From Gaertneriomyces semiglobifer (Eukaryota > Chytridiomycota > Chytridiomycetes > Spizellomycetales > Spizellomycetaceae), in the NCBI GenBank assembly GCA_025558075.1, contig JAHLKF010000008.1, forward strand, positions 124,001-188,000: DNA of 64,000 nt. Direction: 5' to 3'. How positions within the stretch are numbered: position 1 is the stretch's first letter; each line of letters starts with the position of its first letter. Under the pieces are notes generated by a model. It was not told the DNA's origin. It saw only the letters and a list, made by a program, of their open reading frames with translations, and made no database searches. A program made the translations under genes and the position numbers. Shown here one piece after another: positions 1 to 10,348 of this stretch.

Positions 1-334
1 ATCATTTCTGATCTGCACTTGGTCTCTTGATCTTGGACTCTTGCTGGCACGTCCATCCTGCATGCACATGCACGGTCGCTGTCAGCAGTTGAACGGCTCT
101 CTTTCAAAGGAACACTTGTCATGATATCGCGCGCGCGTGTATGGTCACGTGACTTTGGTGGTGGGATTTTTTCTGTTTGGCGACTTTGTTGAGGCCCGGT
201 GCCAGGATCTTTGGCAGTTGCTATTTACTTTTCTCGCTCTTGCACGCACTTGGCCGTTCCATTCGGAAGAGGAGATTACCGTCCAACATCTCTCTCTTTG
301 AGCGAACGCAGGCAGGCAGCACTTACCCACAACA
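1..334 (+). promoter_or_regulatory. Upstream region of RACK1
   Basis: No gene is seen here. It should hold the RACK1 promoter and 5' UTR. A perfect 10-base palindrome, GTCACGTGAC, lies at 144-153, about 190 bases before the RACK1 ATG. It contains the CACGTG core bound by bHLH proteins such as Cbf1. A pyrimidine-rich run (catctctctcttt) at about 288-300 may mark the transcription start area. The assignment is positional; no promoter element is proven. Confidence 0.4.
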
Positions 335-2075
335 ATGGCTGACACTCTTACTCTTCGTGGTACCCTCAAGGGTGTGTATTTCTTCCCGTACATGGGCGAC
401 GCAGACTGCAAACGACGCCCATAGCGCATTCAACTGATCTAATCCATGCAATCCAGGTCACAGCGGTTGGGTTACCGCCATCGCCACCACCCCCGAGAGC
501 CCTGACATGATCTTGTCCGCTTCCCGTGGTACGTTGAGAAGAATATATGTAGAATAGTTATTAGGGACCCAATGGCGACTGGTGATTTGCCTCTCCTCGA
601 AGGAAATCAATATGAGGGATTGCTTTTGGAAGCTGAGGCGGATTAGGTCTGACAGAACTGAGAGAACGGATGGATTCAGTATATTGTGATGGCCTGGTGG
701 ATCACTGGACGGATACGTGGAATTGTGGAGTAAATTTCCGTTGGAGTGCCGGTCTATGACGACCTTTATTTTTACCGGAATGGCCTTGTGGTCGTTGACG
801 TCAACAGAATTCCAGCGAACGAAGGAGACCGGTCTAGCGCATTATGGAGGAGTCTCACGTCTTTGGAAGAGAGCACCTTTAGCTGATGTATCCTTCTTCT
901 AGACAAGACCATCATCGTCTGGCACTTGACCCGTGGCGAGGAGAGCTACGGTGTGCCCCGTAAGGCCCTTACTGGTCACAACCACTTCGTCTCCGACGTT
1001 GTCATCTCCTCTGATGGCCAGTTCGCCTTGTCCGCTTCTTGGGGTGAGTTTTGCTCCTTTTGGTGATATGTGATGATGTCGGAGCTGACCACGGAAACTC
1101 ATCAGACAAGACTCTGCGTCTCTGGGACTTGAACTCTGGCACCACCACCCGCCGTTTCGTCGGTCACACCAACGACGTTCTCTCCGTTTCCTTCTCCCCG
1201 GACAACCGTCAGATCGTCTCTGGATCCCGTGACAAGACCATCAAGTTGTGGAACACTCTTGGAGAGTGCAAGTTCAACATCACCGAGGACGGTCACACCG
1301 AATGGGTCTCCTGCGTGCGCTTCTCTCCCAACGCCGCTAACCCCGTCATTGTTTCCTCTGGATGGGACAAGCTCGTTAAGGTGTGTATTTGCATCTGGAA
1401 CCGTAACGGAGAGGAGATGGCGCCACTCGCATGGTTGATGCAGAGGATGGACGAGAACTCACACCGGCTGGTAGAAGATTATAACCTTAGTATTTGCTAC
1501 TTCAGAGGCTCAACAGGCCTATGAGATGAATTTTCCACCCATAGAACATGATACCAGTCGGGATGAGGAAGATAAATTTGGAACGCAGCTGAAGCAGAAA
1601 CGCATTAGAGGATTTGATGCTAATGAGCGTATTTCCGGACTTTTAGGTTTGGGACCTTGGCAAGTGCAAGCTGAAGACCAACCACTTCGGCCACACCGGA
1701 TACATCAACACCGTCACCATCTCCCCTGACGGTTCCTTGTGCGCCACTGGTGGTCGTGACGGTATCACGATGCTCTGGGACTTGAACGACGGCAAGCACC
1801 TTTACTCTTTGGAGGCCGGTGACACCATCAACGCCCTTTGCTTCTCCCCCAACAGGTACTGGTTGTGCGCTGCTACTGGCAGTGGCATCAAGATCTGGGA
1901 CTTGGAGACCAAGAGCGTTGTTGACGAGTTGAAGCCCGAATTTGACGAGACTAGCAAGAAGTCACAGGTTCCCCAGTGCATCTCCTTGGCCTGGTCTGCG
2001 GACGGTCAGACTTTGTTCTCTGGTTACACAGACAACGAGATCCGTGTCTGGCAGGTGATGCGCACCACCCTCTAA
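335..2075 (+). CDS. RACK1: RACK1 / Gbeta-like ribosomal scaffold protein (Asc1/Cpc2 family)
   Basis: A seven-bladed WD40 propeller that binds the 40S head near the mRNA exit, docks signalling kinases and acts in translational control. Five exons: 335-371, 457-528, 903-1043, 1106-1380 and 1647-2075. They join in frame to 317 residues, the same length as human RACK1. WD repeats are plain: [11 protein letters not shown] near the start, [35 protein letters not shown], and [17 protein letters not shown] in the last exon. The start [19 protein letters not shown] matches the family N-terminus. Introns 2 (374 nt) and 4 (266 nt) are much longer than is typical here. ASC1 introns host a snoRNA in yeast, but I could not build a complete C/D structure in these. 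Codon choice looks highly biased, as expected of an abundant ribosomal component. Confidence 0.97.
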
Positions 2076-2599
2076 GCCAAACCTGTCTTTTCAATAATTG
2101 GACAGGCTTGGAGTAGAAGTGAGTGTGTGGGTGGCATGAGTGGGCTGGATCTTGGCAATTGTTGCTGCACGGCATGTGAATGCGTTGAGAAATGAGACTT
2201 GTTTAGCTTGACGGCACTGTGCAGCAGCCTTTGAGTGCTGCCTCGGTGGACATGTCTCATGTTTAGTAAATATAAAACATTTCAGGCTGCAGTTCTGCTG
2301 ATGCTTGTGCTCTAGTTAATGGCGTAGCCCCATCCATCAGGCACCATCGTTTCCCCCAGTGCGTCCGCTCGTTCATTCCACGCTTTCACAGTAGCCGATC
2401 GTTTGCGCAGAGGGCGTCGCTGGAAAATGCAAGTTGCAGATCCGACCACGGTTTTGTCCAAAGGACGCTGTTGTCACGAAATTTTAAGCGTCATTTATGA
2501 CTGTGCCACGATTGATTCCCGCGCGCCGATTGCATAGTTAAAGGCAAAGAGGCCGCCAAGGAGTAGCACGCAGCAGAGCTGTCTCATAATAGGGGAAGA
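2076..2599. other. Intergenic: RACK1 3' end and tricalbin promoter
   Basis: Short open frames occur but none shows codon bias or family resemblance. The first half should carry the RACK1 3' UTR; the A/T-rich stretch near 2265-2283 (aatataaaacattt) is a possible 3'-end signal. The second half precedes the tricalbin start at 2600. Nothing else is recognised. Confidence 0.4.
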
Positions 2600-5500
2600 A
2601 TGACAGGCGGTACATTGAAAGCGGATGTTAGTGGCGACGTGAAGCACTTCCCTGCATCAGAGCCCCCCGCTGGTCCTAGCAAGTCGGTTGATGGAGTACC
2701 TTACCCTCATGGACCTGTTGAAGTCAAAAACCCAGATCGGATCAATGTAGTCGAGACGGGCGAGATCGGGGAAGGTTGATATCTTCCATTTCTATCATTG
2801 TGACGATTTGTGAAAGATGTCGTCGTTTTTCTCATATGACCAACTTTTATGCAGTGCCGATCATCGAAGGCCGAAAGCCGCGTACAGTCCGGGATTTTCG
2901 AAGAGTTGGAACCGCCGTTCTAGCTGCGGATAGCTTTGGCCAAAGTCAAGCAAGAAGGAAGAAAACAACTGTACCCGACGCCGCTCAGAATGGAAAAAAG
3001 GCAGACTTGGATCCTGGGGCGGTCCTTACCCGTTTGACAGGCAGAATTTTCGAATCTCATGAAATACCACAATGCCTTCATTCCGTGATAGCAAAGCCCG
3101 TTGCGGCGTATGATAGTGCACATGAGATGATTGATGCGTACAAGCCGCTGTTTGAACGTATCATCTATTGGGAGACCATTGTAGGCGCCACGTGGATTAT
3201 TATTGGCGTGTGTGGTGCTTGGTTGATCGGGTGGCTCGGTGGAGGCATTGGCACTGTGTTTATTCTTGGCATTGTTGTGGGTGGAGTTTTCAGACGAGAG
3301 GGTGGTAGGGTGAGGAGAAGAGTTCGTGATGAAGTGGTGCGCGAGATGGGCATGAAAAAGGTGCGGTACGCAGAGTTGTGTGTGTGCGACGACGGTTTTC
3401 ATGCTCATCTGCTTGGCGGCATCTTAGCTGGAAACCGACACTGAGGCCGTCGAGTGGCTCAACCTCTTTCTCACCCACTTTTGGGAAATTTTTGAGCCTG
3501 ACCTAAGCCAACAGATCAAAACTATTGCAGACGGTATATTAGACGCCAGTAAGCCTGGTTTTCTTGAAGATCTGCGGTTAGCCAAATTTACTCTTGGAAG
3601 TCAAGCACCCAGAGTGGAGGGCGTGCGAAGCTGGCCAGGGAGCACCGATGACGTCCTGGTAATTGTAGCAGCTTGCAAGTAGCGGTTAAACATCACTTAA
3701 GCGCCTTTCGAGCAGGTAATGGATTGGGAAGTGAGCTTCACGCCGCTGGATGCCGAGCAGGTATCGCAAAAGAAATCGCTCAATCAAGATGCGCGCACCT
3801 CAAAAATTGAATTGCTCGCGAAAGTCGGCAAGGGAGTTGCCTCCATTCCTGTTTCGGTTCTTGTCACAGATATGGAGTTCCGTGGGAAGGCTAGAGTGCG
3901 CATCAGTTTCATCTCCTCCTTCCCCTACATTGGCAAGGTCGATTTGCAGCTCCTCAAATTGCCCTATGTGGACTTTGTCGTCAGACCCTTGAAAGCGCTG
4001 GATCTCATGGATGTAAGTTGTGCTAGAGTTCTGGCGTTACCCTGCAAGTCGAGTATACTACTAATATGAGCACGTTGGCTTCACAGACGCCTGGCTTGAG
4101 TCAGTTTATCAACGATCAGATCAATTACAACGTTTCTTCCATGTTGATCGACCCACACTGGCTGACCCTGGACATTGCGGCGTTGATGGGCGTGAGCTCC
4201 GAAGCCGGTATGATCGTTTCGCTTTTCTGCTCTTCTGTCCTCCGTTCTCAATAGCGTTTTCAGATAAACCCGTGGGAGTACTGCGGATTCTCATATTCGA
4301 AGCTCGTGACTTGAAAAACAGAGAACTAACAGGGAAGTCTGATCCTTATTGCGTTGTCACCATTGGCGGTAAACAGGTCGTCAAAACGCGAGTGATTGGC
4401 AATACGTACGTATGCTCGCCGTTTCAACTGATATGGCGATTATATTCACGTGCACCGTATCGGACAGTTTGGCACCATCCTGGGACGAAAAGCATTACGT
4501 TGTTCTGACCAAGGCTACATTTGACAATGCCGATCAGCGAGCCGACGAGCTCAAGGTGGAAGTGCTTGACCATAACAATGTCTCAAAGCACAAAACGATG
4601 GGCACGACCGGACCTTTGCGCTTGGCAAGATGGGTAAAACTGTTACAAGACGAAGAAGATGAATCAGCGGAAAACCCGTTGACCCCGGACGAGCGTGAGC
4701 GGCTGATCCACGAATGGAGCTCACCGTTTGCCAGTGACGCAATGGGCGACATCTGGAAGCGCCTAAATGTGGAAGGATCTTTGAAGGGTGATATTCGACT
4801 CGCGCTTGCCTACTTCCCATCTGCCGAAGTTCCTTTGGCCGATGCTCCGGCGATCAATTCTGGGGTGGTACGTTTTACAATCCATCAAGCGAAAGAACTC
4901 TCCTTCAACCGGAGCGCTGGTATCGAGTGCTCATATGAAGACAAGAGGACAAAGTTCACCACCCGAGCAATCAAGAAAACAAGGAATCCGGTTTGGGGCG
5001 AGACGTTCCTTGCTGTCGTCGAAGAAGTGGCGGACACCAAATGGAGATTCATTGTCGGTGGGCCTGGCGTTGATGGCGGCGTGTGCGACGTTGCAGCGCA
5101 AGACATTATTGGCCAGGAGAATCCTGAGGAATGGTTTAAGCTTGTCCATCCGAGAGACGGATCTACTGTCGGTCGCCTGCGCGTCACCTTCCAGTTCACA
5201 CCCATCGATCTAGTGCATCAGTCGACCGACCCTACCAAGGCGGTTCACCGCGAGCCAATCGCCTACGTTCGGTTACATGTGATTGCTGCCAACAACCTCG
5301 CAAACGTTGAAATGGTTGGCAAGTCTGATCCGTACTGCCGCGTGAGCATTGCCGGCAATGAAGTCGGGAGAACGAGAGTGAAGGAAAACACCTTGAAACC
5401 CAAATGGGGAGAAACGTTTGGAGGGGTTGTTTGGGGATGGCGAGATACTTTGAGCATAGATATCTACGACTGGAATGGTGTGCGGAAAGATCGGCCGTTA

Positions 5501-7351
5501 GGCGCATGCGATTTCCTACTTGAAGAACTGATGGGCGCAACAACTGGCGAGGAACCCTACAGCGAGTTTTACCTGAGAAGTGAAGCGGATGGGCTGAAGG
5601 TCACTCGAGATGGCCTGGCCGCTGACGTTTGGGCACCCCTATACCAGAATAAGCGCCCCGGTCATCCGCGGACGTCACTGGAAGGCACGGAGGATACTGC
5701 GTCCCATGGCTCCTCTCACGGTCACAGTGCAAAGGATGTACAGCGGATGAAAGGAGAGATTCAGTTTAGAGTGGAAGTCTTGCCAGTGATGGAAAGTTAC
5801 GTTATTCGTCCTCTAAAACGCAGTGAACTGGCTACTCCTCTGGTCGTAACCGACTCGGTAGCTGGTACATCTGCTGCGGCCACATCAGTCAAACCAGAGG
5901 ACGGAGTCGACGGAACTAGCACCGCACCAGCATCTACGGGCGAGATTGAACAAAACAAACAATTGGAAGAGCGCGTGGAAGCGGACGTTCGCAGAGCACA
6001 TACCCTACGCAACGCTGGTGAAGAAGGACGTGCGGAGTTTCTGGATAGAGTATTTGCGACATATCGTAAGTGAAGTGATACTTATGTCATACGCCGTTTT
6101 TACCGTTGTTTCTCATACTCAATGCCATGCGTTCAGCTTCGGGTATTTTACGACTTCGTGTTCACATGGGCGACGGGTTTGCGATGCCGATCAACGCATA
6201 TGTGGAAGTGTTACTTGACGGCGATGTTGCATGGAGAACCAGCACCAAGAAGAAGTCACAATCTGCCATTTGGGGTCAGTCAATGGATCAATACGTCCCT
6301 CGGTTGCGCACGCGTGGTTTCGTGATTAGACTACGGCATCAACTCAACAAAGAGCCTCAGGCAGATGATCCGCTTGTTGGAGAGTGGACTGGAGATGTTG
6401 TTCAAGCACTCGTCGGACGGCGCGACGAACCTGTCATTCTCACAAGCAACGGACAAGTAGTAGGGCGTCTTCGTGTGAGTTGTGGATGGTCCCCGGTTGA
6501 AGATCTGGAAGGTGGCGATGTTATGGTTTGGTGTGATATCGTGCAAGCCAACAACATTATGGCTGCAGATCGTGGAGGTAAGTTCTGAATTTCGGTTGCA
6601 TGTGCCGTCTGTCGCTAAAGAGATGCTCACAGGAACGAGCGACCCATTTTGCGCTGTCTCTTACAATGGCCACAAGTTACACAAGACCAAAGTCATCAAG
6701 AAAACTGTCAATCCTCAGTGGAAAGAATCCTTCTCAACGGCCGTGTCGCCACGGGAGGCTGGCATCGAGTTTACCATCAAAGATTGGAACCCTGTGCGTC
6801 GCGATGTAGAACTGGGCAAGGTCAAGGTCGACGTGTCCGTTCTTGAGCATGGACGTGTTTATCTGCAGGAGTACCCGTTGGGGAGCGATAAAGGTACGCT
6901 GACATTGAGGTTACTCACAGAAAAAGGTGGTACTCTCCGCACTAGCCGATCAAGTGCGAGTTTGAGCAGCAGCCGTCGTGGAAGCCTTACTAGTGATGGT
7001 CGCAAGGGCATCACCAGTATTGGTAAGTTCATGGGGAAAGCACTGGGGAGATCGAGTAGCCGTGAGGAAGAGCTCAGCTCCTTGAGTGGCATGACCGTCG
7101 AAGAGATCGCGGCACTGCGTGACTATACCAGTAACCCTTCGGCAGGTGCTCCCATGCCCACTATTCTGGAACCGTCGTCGGCCACCTCTGCGTCCGCACG
7201 ATCAAGGAGTCCCAGCCCAAGTCGTAGGCCTTCATGTAGTCTAGATAGCGGCAGTCTCCGAGGACTACGAGCGATGGCAATTCGGCCAGCCTTTATGCGA
7301 CGAAGCCGAGAAGGCTTGAAAGATATGGTAGGAGGGGATAGCCGAGAGTAG
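2600..7351 (+). CDS. Tricalbin / extended-synaptotagmin: TM + SMP + five C2 domains
   Basis: An ER membrane protein that tethers ER to plasma membrane and moves lipid between them through its SMP domain. Nine exons: 2600-2774, 2855-3360, 3428-3658, 3716-4012, 4087-4207, 4264-4405, 4468-6065, 6137-6577 and 6633-7351, giving 1409 residues. A hydrophobic hairpin (residues about 160-205, around IVGATWIIIGVCGAWLIGW) comes first. The SMP domain follows (about 228-440) with the typical ETDTEAVEWLNLFL opening. Five C2 domains start near residues 444, 640, 780, 1023 and 1165. C2-1, C2-3 and C2-5 keep the SDPYC/SDPFC calcium-loop signature. C2-2 and C2-4 have lost it and probably do not bind calcium. 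The tail after C2-5 is Ser/Arg-rich and disordered. The first exon encodes a hydrophilic cytosolic N-terminus. Confidence 0.93.
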
Positions 7352-7530
7352 GGTCTTTAGGATTGTTTGAATGTTAGTGTTAGTCTTCTGTGTGTTATGA
7401 TACTCTTTGTGCGTAATATCATAATCCCTATGCAGTTCGCGATTGACACTTAACTAGTTAGACAGACGCTATGTACTACACCTATGTGCATACGGGTGAT
7501 GGGCAAAGCTTCTGATGGAAACAGCAAACG

Positions 7531-9541
7531 ATGTCATCGACTCTACCCAAATTAGTTGACAGCGGAATCACACCAGAAACAGCCGTGACCTTTTGTGGTC
7601 AGTTACCAACGACAGCACTGAACGTTCTGCGTGCCGGAATTGGAAACCCAACAGGTAAGATGATTGGTTTATGATCACTCAAAGCTCGACCTCACATCTC
7701 ACGGCTAATCACCGCCAGCTTCAGAGGAAAGTTCGGACGGATGGAGTTGGGAAGCCCCAGGACAACGTGTTCCTGCAGTTCCACCTATTCCAATCATATC
7801 CGTTTCGTATGACGCCCAATGGATGCTACTGGCGACCGCCGGGTCAATGGTGGTTGGAAATATTACATCCGACGCATTGCGCGTAGTGTCGGTGCACAGG
7901 ATGGAGGAAGGGTGAGTTCGTGGTGTGGGCCACCTATACAAGTCTGCAACGATACTGAAACGACATTGTATAGGCACGAGATATCTGCAGCCCTGTGTCT
8001 GCCGATGTTTGTCCCATCAAATACGAAGACGAGGTACTGTCTCCAACATCGCAGATACATTCTGGGCTGCTCTCAGTATTCACGCCGATTTCAGACCAGG
8101 AGGCACAACAGTATGTGCACTGGTTGGGTGTACTAATGGCCAGATAGCGGTTTTTGATGAGGTACGTTATGTCGTGTCAATATTGGCGGCCAGATTTCAA
8201 CTGAGCGAACACCTCTGAAGACAGGAACCCAACTGCTTTCTCAACATTTTCACACGACTACTGTAAAAGCGATTCATCTGCGAACTGTAGCGCCCACAAA
8301 GCTCTATGAAACGTCATCAGCAACTGATACCGACGAGGTGTTAATTGTATACGAAGACAATGTGGTCGTCAGCATCGACGGTCCTAGCCTATGGATGGCA
8401 GTGAAAGTTGCTGCTGGATATAAAGAGGCGGGAGGTTGGTGACAATTGCTCGCTATAGTGATGCCCTTACGTGCTTAAATCTTCTGATAGAGACGGTGGC
8501 CGCTGATCAGATATCTTTGATTTTCAAAAAGTGGATATTACAGGGCCACCGAACGATTTTCGATGTCATCGGTTGTGGTATGTATGTTGCTGCGTGGCAA
8601 TCGAATTGCTCATGGATCCTGACGCTATGTTGAAGGTCCCGCGCGCTCAACCAGCATCGCTCCACCTGCTTTCAATCCTGTGACGGGCCAATTTCAGGCA
8701 ACATACCAGTCTTCTCGCTATATTGGCGTAGGGAAGCCGATGATAGGGTATTATGCAGTGGAAGGCCATCGGGGAAGCATGCTGAGCGATGTCGCTGGCC
8801 GTGTAAAGGGGGCAGTCACAAAGTAAGGATATTTCAGATGTACTGGAGCGACGTCGCACGCCGCTCAATTTACTTTGTCCCCCTTCAAGCGCGGTTTCTA
8901 GTTTTGCAAAAAGTATTTTTTCCACGTCTCCTACTGCTGTTGCGCCGACTCTGCCCAATCCGATTCAGCCACCAACACCGGTAACCACCTTGTTCACGCT
9001 GATGGACGGGCAGCGTGTAATCACTTCTGCTCATCCATCACCGCCTCGACGCGACGGTCGATGCTCATACATTGCTTTGGTGGACTCACTAGGACGGATT
9101 AGTGTCCTTGACGTTGAGAGCGGCGAGCTCATATGTCTCTGGAAAGGTGTACGAGGTGCCACATGTGGGTGGGTTGTTGGTGAGAGTCAAACAGATGGAA
9201 AATCCACTTCGGCCACGCCGTCGCCGAAGCTATCTTTATCGCCATCATCGTCCATTGTTCATCTCGAAGAACGCAAAGATGATGCGGCTTACGATTTTGA
9301 TGACGATTTGTACCTTGTGATATATAACCCCCGACGCGGCCTTCTGGATGTATTTACCCCTTTTTCGAATGCACGGATCCACGCTCCGTTCCACGTTGAC
9401 ACCGATCTGTCATTAACTCAAACTGGAACCGGAATCCTTGGTGCTGCGTATGGCGGAATGATTACTCAGGGCGGCAGGGCCTTGCTCGTCAGCGGTGAAG
9501 GAAAAGTATGGATAGTAAGCATCACCCGTAAGCTCGATTGA
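7531..9541 (+). CDS. RAB3GAP2-like protein (Rab3GAP regulatory subunit, N-terminal domain only)
   Basis: Animal RAB3GAP2 pairs with RAB3GAP1 as a Rab18 GEF/Rab3 GAP at the ER and in autophagy. Eight exons: 7531-7654, 7719-7911, 7974-8033, 8095-8161, 8221-8434, 8491-8577, 8636-8822 and 8902-9541, giving 523 residues. Diagnostic blocks of the RAB3GAP2 N-domain are present in order: CALVGCTNGQIAVFDE, a FKKWIL block (animal YKKWGL), then SYIALVDSLGRISVLDVESG followed by ICLWKGVRGATCGWV (animal MWKGYRDAQ.GW), then LVIYNPRRGLLDVFTP. The protein stops just after the block equivalent to animal residues about 500. The large C-terminal region of the about 1390-residue animal protein is absent and not encoded downstream, where a small gene lies on the other strand. 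It may be a real short form. Confidence 0.8.
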
Positions 9542-9747
9542 ATGCGTGTCTGGGGCTCAGTCCAAGTATTACGGAAAAGCAAAGCGTGCAAACCACTACT
9601 CAATACGCGGTACGCCCGCGATACACTGTGATTGCACATGGTTCAGTTGCACAGTTAGTGAATTGATCACATCTCCGTTGGGATTTGTCCCGACATAATA
9701 TCGTACATGAAGGATTAGGTTGCGACATTGGCCAATCCGTCATCCTT

Positions 9748-10099
9748 TCACAAATCTTCGTCGTTGTCAATGAACTCTGCCAATTCCCGCTGACTTTTGG
9801 GGTCCGTGTCGATCATGGCGGGATCTTGTGAGAGCGATGCTTCGTGCTTGGGGTCAATTTTCTCACCCGTGCGCTCTTCATGCAGTTTGGCGTACATCTC
9901 AGCAGCATGCAATCGACCAGCAATGTAATTGCCTTCATTGTGCGCTGCTGCCTAATACAATGATAAATGCTGTTGGTTGAGCACAATCGCTTCCGGTCTT
10001 GGAGCACTGTAGCACGACCGTTACCTTGTATGAACGCTCTGAGCGGCTCTCATGAGTTGCAGCATTTGTTGGGATTTCAGCTTCTTGAAACTTGGACAT
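9748..10099 (-). CDS. Small spliced hydrophilic protein of unknown function (92 aa)
   Basis: Two exons (10025-10099 and 9748-9951) with a clean GT-AG intron (9952-10024) join in phase 0 to 92 residues starting MSKFQEAEIPTNAATHESRS. I do not recognise the family. The second exon begins AAAHNEGNYIAGRLHAAEMY, an amphipathic helical stretch. It continues with a KLHEERTGEKIDPKH segment and ends in a strongly acidic tail (ELAEFIDNDEDL). No signal peptide, membrane segment or zinc ligands are seen. The protein is very hydrophilic, like many small stress-associated proteins, but this is only a resemblance in composition. It converges with the RAB3GAP2-like gene, whose stop is about 200 bases away. 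Confidence 0.6.
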
Positions 10100-10348
10100 C
10101 GTGCAAAGACGGAATGATAACTGGCTACGTTGCTTGATACTTGTAACGTTAGGTTGATGGGTAGTTCTCAAACGGCGAGACTCAACCGCTGGCAGCAACC
10201 CAAATCACAGTGTCCCCATCCTTACTTATTTGTCAGTGGGAAAAAGCAAAGCCTTCTGCCGTTGCGTCAATGGGCTTACGCGTTGGTACATCACGTTCAC
10301 CATCAATGTTTGGAAAAAACGTAGGCAATATCAACGCTATGTACAAAG

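Noticed and set aside
1381..1646. Possible snoRNA in RACK1 intron 4 (and in the 374-nt intron 2)
   Set aside because: Yeast ASC1 hosts a C/D snoRNA, so I looked. There are partial box C-like strings, but no pair of good C and D boxes with flanking stem at normal spacing.
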